In this document: piece after piece, positions 17,691 through 25,511 of the stretch
Position numbering within the stretch: the first letter of the stretch is position 1
Layout of the letters: every line of letters starts with the position of its first letter
Source of the DNA: a bacterium 1XD42-76
GTDB lineage: Bacteria > Bacillota > Clostridia > Lachnospirales > Lachnospiraceae
DNA: 64,000 bases
Direction of reading: 5' to 3'
Assembly (NCBI GenBank): GCA_009917545.1
Contig: QZDW01000009.1
Span: forward strand, 1-64,000
Notes under the pieces: generated by a model
Seen by the model: the letters and a program-made list of their open reading frames with translations, nothing else
Database searches by the model: none
What the model was told of the DNA's origin: nothing
Program-made: the position numbers and the translations under genes

Positions 17691-18377
17691 TTAATCTGCC
17701 GTATTCCATTTATAGCCCATGCCGCGAACCGTAATAATCCGTTTCGGTTCCCCCGGATTGTCCTCGATTTTTGTACGGAGCCTGCGGATATATACGGTTA
17801 GGGAATTATTATCTACATAATTTTCGCTGCAATCCCAGAGCTTCCCTAAAATCTGTTCCGGGGAAAGTATCTGGTCGGGATTTTCCATGAACAGACATAA
17901 CAATTTATACTCGCTCGCCGTCAGGACAAGCAGCTTTCCCTGCTTATAAACCTCGCCTTTCAGAAGCCTTATCCTTATATCGTTGGATTTCAATTCTGTA
18001 ACGTCGGTATTGAAATTTTCACTCCTGCGGAGCAGCGCATGAAGCCTTGACAGGAATACCGCCAATTTGAACGGCTTTGTAATGTAATCGTCGCCGCCAA
18101 TATCAAGCCCCATAATAATATCTGTTTCTTCATCAGCAGCAGTAAGAAACATGATAGGTACTTTTGAAGTCTGTCTTATCTTTTTGCAGAGGTCAAAGCC
18201 AGAACCGTCGGGAAGCGATACGTCCAGAATAGCCAAATCATATTTCCCGTTTCCCCATAATGTATCAGCTTCCAGTGTGGTACGGGCAACGTCTATTTCA
18301 TATCCCTGTTTCCTTACAGCAAAGGAAAGACCGCTGATTAAGCTCAAATCATCTTCCAGTAAAAATAATCGCTTCAT
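17691..18377 (-). CDS. OmpR-family response regulator
   Basis: A 228-residue regulator with a receiver domain (acidic pair at 9-10, phosphoacceptor Asp52 in LAILDVSLPDGSGF, Thr79, Lys101) and a C-terminal winged helix (NSLTVYIRRLRTKIED, GMGYKWN). It is the first intact gene of the kinase/ABC operon and most likely activates that operon. Its ATG overlaps the TGA of a broken helix-turn-helix gene upstream, suggesting that gene was part of the same transcript. Confidence 0.93.
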   Translation of the reverse strand: MKRLFLLEDDLSLISGLSFAVRKQGYEIDVARTTLEADTLWGNGKYDLAILDVSLPDGSGFDLCKKIRQTSKVPIMFLTAADEETDIIMGLDIGGDDYITKPFKLAVFLSRLHALLRRSENFNTDVTELKSNDIRIRLLKGEVYKQGKLLVLTASEYKLLCLFMENPDQILSPEQILGKLWDCSENYVDNNSLTVYIRRLRTKIEDNPGEPKRIITVRGMGYKWNTAD

Positions 18378-18564
18378 TTATGATCCCTCTCCTTTCCTTT
18401 TTTCGTCCTGCCGTCAATCGGCTTTTCCGCCACCTTTGGTATCAGCCACATACTGCCAATTTTGAAACGCCCGGTATGCGTTCCCCTTCACAAAATTTCT
18501 GCACTCGTCTTTCTGAAATGCCCCATTTGCCCGCTGCTTCTGCACAATATATTCCATAAGTCAC
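18374..18564 (-). pseudogene. Broken helix-turn-helix protein
   Basis: Three frames combine to give a typical small clostridial DNA-binding protein: YCAEAAGKWGISERRVQKFC, then IPGVSK, then SMWLIPKVAEKPIDGRTKKG and a stop. Intact relatives are 55-70 residues and read AAEKWGISxRRVQ...IPKDAEKPADGR. Two frameshifts lie near 18470. The GTG at 18564 is the likely original start. The stop codon overlaps the response-regulator ATG. Confidence 0.65.
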
Positions 18565-18664
18565 CCATCTTTTATTCAAAGTTTATCAGTATAATTATAT
18601 ACGGCATGATGAATAATAGCAAATGCAGAAATAGGTATTATTTAGATCCGTAATCGGAAATGTA

Positions 18665-18976
18665 TTAACATATCCAAAAAGAAAGGGGAACCCTGCCATT
18701 GGCAGAGTAGCTCCTCCTGTTATTCCAGTAACAGATGAAATATCTCCAGACGAGAGTTTTAAGTTCATCGGTGGTCATTTTTTCAGTGACATAACGGTCA
18801 TATGCCAGTTCCGATTTCATTCTGCCCCACATGCTTTCACAGCAGGCGTTATCATGACATCTTCCGCCCGCACTATATATGCTTTGCTGTATGCCATATT
18901 TATGGATCGCATCCTGGCAAAGCTTGCTCGTGTACTGGTTTCCCTGCCTGCTTTTGTGCTCCCATTTGTTGTCCAA
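18665..18976 (-). pseudogene. C-terminal fragment of an IS3-family transposase
   Basis: About 100 codons match the end of the IS3/IS150 DDE domain: RQGNQYTS around the second Asp region (the usual SDxGxQYTS has become SRQGNQYTS), then SAGGRCHDNACCESMWGRMK with the catalytic Glu, and YFICYWNNRRSYSANGRVPLSF. The N-terminal part and the first ORF are absent, and no terminal repeats were found, so this is a dead remnant. Confidence 0.85.
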
Positions 18977-19120
18977 TTTCCTTCGCCAGCTTCACTGCCT
19001 GTACTTTGATTTGCTGTCCGGCTATTTGAATGACTGGGAGAATATCGGTTTTGAGGATGAGAGGAAAGCCACGGACAGCCTGATTCATCAATCAGTGCAA
19101 CCAGCGAGTATGTAAAAATA

Positions 19121-19218
19121 GGGGCTGTCGCAACAAGAAAAAGGCATACGAGATATAGCGTTTTCATTGTCTGCGAAAAGCAATATCCTGTATAAAAATT
19201 TCTTAATGCGACAGCCCC
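19121..19218 (+). mobile_element. 98-bp MITE-like element, copy A
   Basis: Bounded by a 12-bp perfect terminal inverted repeat GGGGCTGTCGCA / TGCGACAGCCCC. A second copy in the other orientation is at 60825-60922, identical at roughly 85-90% of positions by eye. No transposase is inside. It sits in otherwise unassigned DNA (18977-19406) next to the IS3 fragment. Confidence 0.75.
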
Positions 19219-19406
19219 TGTATATCTGAAATATTTCTTTATATCGTTTGCAGCCCCATGTACACTGATGTTTTCATTGGGTGCGATACCACATTCCTGT
19301 TCAAACACGTGCCAAATATAGCGATTACCATCCACACAGCCCGTATATACTCATACCAGCAGCCCGTACATCCATCCAGTACCGGAACTCCTTATCTGGT
19401 ATCCTG

Positions 19407-19958
19407 TCAGGAACCCACACGGTCAGTATTTCTTATATAAGCAATACAGACTACTTTATCACTGTTGTCAAAATAAAATCTTAGATCATAGTTAGCCCAA
19501 ACTCCAACGTACTCACTGCCCGCTTCAAGCGGATATTGAATATAGCTTACCTGCCCTAAGCTTAAAAACATATCGGAACTTTCATTTTCTAAGTAATAAC
19601 GGTATAAAGTATCGTTTTCTGACGTAATACCTGAAACTATGACTGGAGCGTTTCCATAGGCATTCGTTACATCTGTTCGATTATTTTTGAATGAAATTCC
19701 TCGATTCGTTGTAATTCCAGTCCCCTCTCCTTCTGCATACCACTGAAACGTCCAGCCAGTATTATCCCAGTCCCAATCCCACAAAAGATTTTCACCGTTT
19801 ACAATAAAATCAGAATCGACAAGGGATGCCCCATCTGTGAAAATCGGCTGATTCGTCACTGCTCCTTCCTGCTCCAAGACCCCATCCGCATTGACCGGAT
19901 AACCGTCTGGTGTGGTGGTGTTGGTAAGCATATATCCATCAGCACCCATATAGTACCA
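19407..19958 (-). pseudogene. C-terminal remnant of a cell-wall-binding secreted protein
   Basis: The frame enters with WYYMGADGYMLTN and DGYPVNADGVL, the classical choline-binding/cell-wall-binding repeat ending. It is followed by about 150 residues of a beta-rich, aromatic domain (WDWDWDNTGWTFQWY, YPLEAGSEYVGVW) that I do not recognise. There is no start or signal peptide: the DNA abuts a DUF6718 fragment at 19959. It is therefore a truncated gene joined to foreign sequence. Confidence 0.6.
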
Positions 19959-20083
19959 TGAATCTTATCATAGCCAACTGCCCGCATTAATTTCTCCTCA
20001 AAATCTGCCAGATGCTGACCATGTTCTGTCTGGAAAGCCACACAGCCCGTATCACCGAATTTCTTCGCAATCAGATAGCACAT
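19959..20083 (-). pseudogene. N-terminal fragment of a DUF6718 family gene
   Basis: Starts [19 protein letters not shown] and continues GQHLADFEEKLMRAVGYDKI, the typical opening of this small family of unknown function. An AGGGAGG site is 10 bases ahead of the ATG. The remaining part, usually IVTISRPxAYGEY, is replaced by unrelated sequence of a cell-wall-binding protein. Confidence 0.6.
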
Positions 20084-20423
20084 TTCCAAGCACCTCCCTA
20101 AACTCACTCTCATTTTTTATCTTACCACATTCATACTCCTGACACAAGCAATACCCAGCTTGATTTTTATACCTCCTCTTATATACATATTTATGCAGAC
20201 AGTTATTAAGCTGACGGTCATAATAGGTATTATACTGAATCTCGATAGGATAGTGAAAACTGCTTAACTGGAAATACACATGAACACCTCGATATTTGCT
20301 ATACGCAGAATCACTCATAACTAGCACAGAAACATAACCGGGCATCTGATAATGCTCAAGCGCTGCCTGCGCCGCTCCAGCTTCCCCTGGGGGGAAAGTG
20401 GGTCTTACGTGAACCTTTCCCAT
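20052..20423 (-). pseudogene. C-terminal fragment of a RelA/SpoT-domain protein
   Basis: About 110 codons carry the C-terminal half of a small (p)ppGpp synthetase-like domain: [30 protein letters not shown] and [16 protein letters not shown]. The synthetase motif with the ATP-binding part is missing and no ribosome site stands at the only start, so it is truncated. Its end overlaps the DUF6718 start at 20083. A second, smaller remnant of the same family is at 11080-11145. Confidence 0.65.
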
Positions 20424-20429
20424 AGAAAA

Positions 20430-20468
20430 AGAGGGCTAATCAAACCGAATCACGACTTGATTAACCCT
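20430..20468 (-). terminator. Terminator after the GGGtGRT operon
   Basis: GAGGG-CT-AATCAA / TTGATT-AA-CCCTC, long stem with a small internal mismatch, 29 bases after the stop of the GGGtGRT gene on the minus strand. Confidence 0.65.
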
Positions 20469-20496
20469 CGAAATTACGCCATTTTAGGCCATTTCA

Positions 20497-21507
20497 CTAA
20501 AATTTCCCAGCCTTAGCCGCTTCCTCAATGGATACCGCAACCGCCACAGTCATACCCACCATCGGGTTATTACCTGCGCCGATCAATCCCATCATCTCAA
20601 CATGGGCCGGTACGGAAGAAGAACCTGCGAACTGTGCGTCCGAATGCATACGGCCCAAAGTATCCGTCATACCGTAGGAAGCCGGACCTGCCGCCATATT
20701 ATCCGGATGCAGGGTACGTCCGGTACCGCCGCCGGAAGCAACTGAGAAATACTTCTTTCCTTTCTCCTGGCACTCCTTTTTATAGGTGCCTGCTACCGGA
20801 TGCTGGAAACGTGTCGGGTTCGTGGAATTACCCGTGATGGAGACATCCACGCCTTCCTTCCACATAATAGCAACACCCTCCCGTACATCATTGGCGCCAT
20901 AGCAGTTTACCTTGGCACGCAGGCCTTCAGAATAGGATTTTCTCCACAGTTCTTTTACTTCGCCTGTATAATAATCCATCTCTGTCTCTACATATGTAAA
21001 TCCATTGATTCTGGAAATAATCTGAGCTGCATCCTTGCCAAGTCCGTTTAAAATAACACGTAACGGCCTCTCACGAACCTTGTTGGCCTTCTCGGCGATA
21101 CCGATTGCGCCTTCTGCCGCTGCGAAGGACTCATGTCCTGCCAGGAAGCAGAAGCAGTCAGTGGATTCCTCCAAAAGCATCTTGCCAAGGTTTCCATGTC
21201 CCAGTCCTACCTTACGCTGGTCAGCCACGGAACCGGGAATGCAGAATGCCTGCAGGCCCTCGCCGATCGCTGCAGCAGCGTCCGCCGCCTTACGGCAGCC
21301 TTTCTTGATGGCGATCGCTGCACCGACCGTATACGCCCACTTCGCATTCTCGAAGCAGATCGGCTGGATGCCTTCCACCATCTTGTATACGTCCAGTCCG
21401 GCATCTTTGGTGATCTTCTCGGCTTCCTCGATGGAAGCGATGCCGTAGCTTTCCAATACCTCATTGATCTGTTTGATACGTCTCTCGTATGATTCAAATA
21501 ATGCCAT
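20497..21507 (-). CDS. GGGtGRT protein
   Basis: A 336-residue protein of a conserved family named after its motif, seen here as SGGGTGRTLHPDN. No biochemical role is established. Other conserved stretches include GEGLQAFCIPGS, NCYGANDVREGV and GLIGAGNNPMVGM. It is always reported with a NifU-like scaffold, as here, where that gene is 38 bases upstream. This suggests work on an iron-sulfur or metal cofactor, but that is inference. The start MALFESYERR at 21507 has GAGGAGGA ahead; the frame is open 7 codons further. Confidence 0.9.
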   Translation of the reverse strand: MALFESYERRIKQINEVLESYGIASIEEAEKITKDAGLDVYKMVEGIQPICFENAKWAYTVGAAIAIKKGCRKAADAAAAIGEGLQAFCIPGSVADQRKVGLGHGNLGKMLLEESTDCFCFLAGHESFAAAEGAIGIAEKANKVRERPLRVILNGLGKDAAQIISRINGFTYVETEMDYYTGEVKELWRKSYSEGLRAKVNCYGANDVREGVAIMWKEGVDVSITGNSTNPTRFQHPVAGTYKKECQEKGKKYFSVASGGGTGRTLHPDNMAAGPASYGMTDTLGRMHSDAQFAGSSSVPAHVEMMGLIGAGNNPMVGMTVAVAVSIEEAAKAGKF

Positions 21508-21545
21508 GATGAATATAGTCCTCCTCACTCAATATAGATCGCACC

Positions 21546-22238
21546 TTATTCCTGTCTCGGATCGATGATTTTCACTGCATCAGCAACACGGCCGTACTGT
21601 CCTTTCGCCTTCTCATAAGCTGTGTTCGGGTCGTCGCCTTTCTTGATGAAATCCGTCATCTTGCCAAGGTTTACAAACTGATAGCCAATGATCTGATCGT
21701 CCGCGTCAAGGGCGATTCCTGTCACATAGCCTTCGGCCATCTCAAGGTAACGCGGGCCTTTCTTTAAGGTGCCGTACATGGTTCCCACCTGGGAGCGAAG
21801 ACCTTTTCCAAGATCCTCAAGGCCGGCTCCAATCGCCAGGCCTTCCTCAGAGAATGCGCTCTGGGATCTTCCGTATACAATCTGAAGGAACAGCTCTCTC
21901 ATGGCTGTATTGATTGCGTCACAGACAAGGTCTGTGTTCAGAGCCTCCATTACCGTTCTTCCCGGAAGGATTTCGGCAGCCATCGCGGCGGAGTGAGTCA
22001 TACCGGAGCAGCCGATCGTCTCAACAAGGGCCTCCTGAATGATTCCTTCCTTTACGTTTAAAGTCAGCTTGCAGGCGCCCTGCTGCGGAGCACACCAGCC
22101 GATACCGTGGGTCAGTCCGGAAATATCCTTTACTTCCTTTGCCTTTACCCATTTTGCTTCCTCCGGAATCGGAGCGGCGCCGTGGTTTACACCCTGGGCA
22201 ACCGTACACATTTTCTCTACTTCGTGTGAATAAATCAT
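21546..22238 (-). CDS. NifU/IscU-like iron-sulfur scaffold homologue
   Basis: A 230-residue protein with the NifU N-terminal-like signature ETIGCSGMTHSAAMAAE, in which the cysteine aligns with a cluster-binding cysteine of IscU. Other cysteines are at CTVAQG, WCAPQQGACK and LVCDAIN. The C-terminal half (about residue 150 on) is an extension specific to this pairing. It is the first gene of a two-gene operon with the GGGtGRT protein. Known scaffold proteins assemble [2Fe-2S] clusters; whether this one does is not known. The start has AAAGGAG. Confidence 0.85.
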   Translation of the reverse strand: MIYSHEVEKMCTVAQGVNHGAAPIPEEAKWVKAKEVKDISGLTHGIGWCAPQQGACKLTLNVKEGIIQEALVETIGCSGMTHSAAMAAEILPGRTVMEALNTDLVCDAINTAMRELFLQIVYGRSQSAFSEEGLAIGAGLEDLGKGLRSQVGTMYGTLKKGPRYLEMAEGYVTGIALDADDQIIGYQFVNLGKMTDFIKKGDDPNTAYEKAKGQYGRVADAVKIIDPRQE

Positions 22239-22408
22239 GTTAAGACTCCTTTCATATATGGTTCACAAAGTATTGTTAAAAAAATCACATCATACTTTTC
22301 TTCATTTTCTCACAAAATCCGCGATTCGTCTATAGTTTTTGAGGAAAATTTTTGAAATGCAGCCGCTTCCTGCACCTGCTGTAGCATAACACGGTGATTA
22401 CTGGCCGG

Positions 22409-23806
22409 TCAGGATGCCATCTCCGCTTTCCTCTGTGCATCTTTCTGCTTCAGCTCCTTCAATACCCCGGGAACAATCGCCAGCGCCAAAAGAGCCGTGC
22501 ACACATCGGCAAACGGCTGACACCCCTGCAGGCCCCGGATACCCAGGACCCGCGGCAGTGTGAGAAGCGCCGGAATGAGGAAGATTCCCTGGCGGCCCGC
22601 CGCTACAATGGAGGCGCGGAAGCCGTATCCGATCGACTGGGTAAGCATATTGGACATGATAATCCATGCCTGTAAAGGCAGAGTCAGGCATTGGAACCGC
22701 AGTGCCCAGGTGCCGATGAGAATCACCTCTGCATCTTCTCTGCGGAACATGGTGAGAATCATACCCGCGCCGCAGAAGCTGATGAGACCTAATGTCGTCA
22801 GAAGGACTACAGCCACCTTCAGACAGAACCAGAACGATTCCTGCACCCGGTCATAACGTTTTGCACCGAAATTGAACCCGCATACCGGCTGGAAGCCCTG
22901 TCCGAAGCCGATAAGAGCTGAGTTAATAAACATCATATAGCGTGTCACAATCGACATCGCTGCAATCGCTGCGTCGCCAAAAGGATTGGCGGCAACGTTG
23001 AGTGCCACGGAAGCCGCGCTCGCCAGCCCCTGGCGGCACAGGGAGGGAAGTCCTGCGTGAAGGATCTCGCCGTACATGGCCCCGGTAAACGTAACCTTCC
23101 TGATTTTCAGGCGGATACAGCCCTTACGGAAGCTGCACTGATATAAAAGGATGCAGAAGCTGATGCACTGGCTTAAGAGCGTCGCCAGCGCAGCACCGGA
23201 GATTCCCAGATGAAATCCGAAGATAAAGATCGGATCCAGTATCATATTGAGGATACCACCCGTGGTGATGCCCAGCATGGAGTAAAAAGCAAAGCCCTGG
23301 GAACGCAGCAGATTGTTCATCACAAACGAACCTGTCATGATAGGCGCACCCAGCAGAATGTACTGCGCATACGCTCTGGCGTAGGGAACGATCGTTTCTG
23401 TCGCACCCAGTGTCCGCACCAGCCAGTCAAGCGACAGAATACCGCCCACGGTCATCAGAAGCCCGATAAAAACAGCTGTAAAAAATGCTGTGGCAGCAAT
23501 ACGCTCTGCTTTCTCGTCATCCCGGTTGCCAAGCGTCCTCGATATGTAGTTTCCGCCGCCCATGCCAAGGGTAAAGCCCACGGCCTGTATCATCGCCATC
23601 AAAGAAAAAATGATGCCGACTGCCGCAGAAGCGCTGGTATTAATCTGGCTCACAAAAAAAGTGTCGGCCATATTGTAGATCGACGTCACCAGCATGCTGA
23701 TAATCGTCGGCACCGCCATCTTTGGTATCAGCTTGGAGACCGGAGTCTCTGTCATCATCCGATACCGCTCTTCCCCTGTCATGGATTTGTTCTTCTGCAA
23801 TTTCAT
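22409..23806 (-). CDS. MATE family efflux transporter 1
   Basis: About 465 residues with twelve predicted membrane segments in two halves, typical of cation-coupled MATE exporters. Family text seen: KLIPKMAVPTIISMLVTSIY, GMGGGNYISRTLG and GFGQGFQPVCGFNFGAKRYDRV. ATG at 23806 (MKLQKNKSM) is chosen for the AAAGGA site; the frame is open for about 50 further codons without membrane character. Substrate unknown. A second MATE gene lies just upstream in the same direction, but 260 bases separate them. Confidence 0.92.
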   Translation of the reverse strand: MKLQKNKSMTGEERYRMMTETPVSKLIPKMAVPTIISMLVTSIYNMADTFFVSQINTSASAAVGIIFSLMAMIQAVGFTLGMGGGNYISRTLGNRDDEKAERIAATAFFTAVFIGLLMTVGGILSLDWLVRTLGATETIVPYARAYAQYILLGAPIMTGSFVMNNLLRSQGFAFYSMLGITTGGILNMILDPIFIFGFHLGISGAALATLLSQCISFCILLYQCSFRKGCIRLKIRKVTFTGAMYGEILHAGLPSLCRQGLASAASVALNVAANPFGDAAIAAMSIVTRYMMFINSALIGFGQGFQPVCGFNFGAKRYDRVQESFWFCLKVAVVLLTTLGLISFCGAGMILTMFRREDAEVILIGTWALRFQCLTLPLQAWIIMSNMLTQSIGYGFRASIVAAGRQGIFLIPALLTLPRVLGIRGLQGCQPFADVCTALLALAIVPGVLKELKQKDAQRKAEMAS

Positions 23807-24067
23807 CAATCCTTTCTTTTCTTTAAAATGTTGTCTGATTCTTTTTTGCCATGCATAATCCCCCTGCCGGGAGAAACCTTCCCCCGTGTCCTTGTGTACT
23901 GTACCTGCCCGCCATGCGCAGGTCCTGTCTCCGGCAGTCCTTTTCGGCCTGCGTCCTTCCATCTTCTCCGGATGTCCTCCGCTTTTTATCCTACAGCATC
24001 CATTTCTGCCCTGTCTCCCGCACTGCCTTTCCTGTTCTTCTCTGTCTTTCTGCCCTGCAATATCTGC

Positions 24068-25417
24068 CTATGCGGTCTCCGGCATCCGCTTCATTGTCCT
24101 CATAAAATAGATCACATAGACGATTCCCTTCACTACACTCGAAATCGTAATCGCCCACCAGATACCGGCAAGGCCGAGCGGCGTACCCATAAGCAGTATC
24201 GCCATTGGAATCCGTGCCGAGGTAAGGAGAATACTGATTACGGAAGCCTGCATGGTCTTTCCGAGTCCGGAAAGCGCACCTACCGTGATAATTTCCTCAC
24301 ACATAAACATCTGCGAGACACCAAGAACCTGGAGATAGACGATTCCATCTGCCACCACCTCAGATTCCTGAATGAAAATCCGGAATATGGGTTCTGCCCC
24401 GAAGATCAGGAGTGATGTCGAGAACAATCCCCACAAAAACACGATTTTCGCCGCTGTTACATAACTGTCCTTTACACGCCGGTACTGTCCGGCTCCATAA
24501 TTTTGTCCCACCATCGAATTGATGGCTGCGGCGAATCCATCTGCCGTCATCCAGGAGACGGATTCAATCTGGCTGCCTACCCTCTGTACCGCGATCGCCG
24601 TATCCCCGAAGGCAGTTACCATTCTTGTGAGAATCATGGAGATCCCGCTGTAGATCATTGTCTGCACAGCGGAAGGAAGCCCGATATGGATAATCTGGCG
24701 GATCCTGCCCCTGTCCGTCCTTTTCAGAATGTTTACTTTATCAAACAGTATGCGGTCCTTACGAATTGTAACCAGAAAAACAGCTGTCACCACTGCCTGG
24801 GCAAACACAGTTGCAAATGCTGCACCGGCGGCTCCCATTGCCGGGACAGGACCAACACCGAAAATGAGCGCCGGATCCAGAATCATGTTAATTACCAGAC
24901 CGATCACATTTGCCAGAAAAGGGGTCCTGCTGTCACCGGTAGCTGTGAGAATCCCGGTAAAAATAACATTTAGAAAAGAAAAAAGGATCAAGCCGCACGT
25001 AATCGCCAGATAAATTTCCGCTTCCCTGATGATCTCCGGATTCTTCATATGAAAAAATCCGATCAGGCTGCTCCGGAAGAAAACGGATATCAGGCCAAAA
25101 AGAAATGCAAACAGGATGCCAAGCTGAAGTGCGCCCTGGGCATACTCTGCCGCTTCCTTCTGACGTCCCTGTCCCAGGGCATGGGCCACCTTAACCTGCC
25201 CGCCCATTTTCGCAAGATTGCTCACCCCCTGGGAAAACCACACGTACATGCCGGCGGATCCGACCGCCGATACCGCGTTGGCGCCCACGCGTCCAATCCA
25301 GGCCATATCCGTCAGATTATAGGCCATCTGCACCAGAGATGTGGCCATAATCGGGAGTGCCAGCTTTGTCAGAGCCGGAAGGATAGGCTCCCGCAATAAG
25401 TCGATATTCTGTTTCAT
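24068..25417 (-). CDS. MATE family efflux transporter 2
   Basis: A 449-residue polytopic protein with MATE motifs PALTKLALPIMATSLVQMAY and VGQNYGAGQYRRVKDSY. It is only distantly similar to the neighbouring MATE 1, so they are not a recent duplication. Start at 25417 has GGGAGAGA. It sits downstream of the nfn genes but is separated from them by a strong terminator, so it is expressed separately. Confidence 0.92.
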   Translation of the reverse strand: MKQNIDLLREPILPALTKLALPIMATSLVQMAYNLTDMAWIGRVGANAVSAVGSAGMYVWFSQGVSNLAKMGGQVKVAHALGQGRQKEAAEYAQGALQLGILFAFLFGLISVFFRSSLIGFFHMKNPEIIREAEIYLAITCGLILFSFLNVIFTGILTATGDSRTPFLANVIGLVINMILDPALIFGVGPVPAMGAAGAAFATVFAQAVVTAVFLVTIRKDRILFDKVNILKRTDRGRIRQIIHIGLPSAVQTMIYSGISMILTRMVTAFGDTAIAVQRVGSQIESVSWMTADGFAAAINSMVGQNYGAGQYRRVKDSYVTAAKIVFLWGLFSTSLLIFGAEPIFRIFIQESEVVADGIVYLQVLGVSQMFMCEEIITVGALSGLGKTMQASVISILLTSARIPMAILLMGTPLGLAGIWWAITISSVVKGIVYVIYFMRTMKRMPETA

Positions 25418-25449
25418 GTTCTCTCCCGTTTTAACATTCTACAGGCAAC

Positions 25450-25495
25450 GGAAAGAGCCGCTGCGGGAACAGTATCCCCGGAGCAGCTCTTTTCC
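25450..25495 (-). terminator. Terminator after nfnB
   Basis: GGAAAGAGC / GCTCTTTTCC outer arms with further GC pairs inside (CTGCGGG with CCCCGGAG, imperfect), 16 bases beyond the nfnB stop. Confidence 0.8.
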
Positions 25496-25511
25496 GTATC
25501 CTCACATTTCC

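Noticed and set aside
18817-19335. Minus-strand open frame of 172 codons
   Set aside because: It runs through the 98-bp MITE and flanking unassigned DNA; the shared FYTGYCF and LFLVATAP text at 60.8 kb is the MITE itself.
23210-24415. Plus-strand open frame of 401 codons
   Set aside because: Antisense to the two MATE genes and the gap between them; composition rich in His, Arg and Cys is shadow-like.
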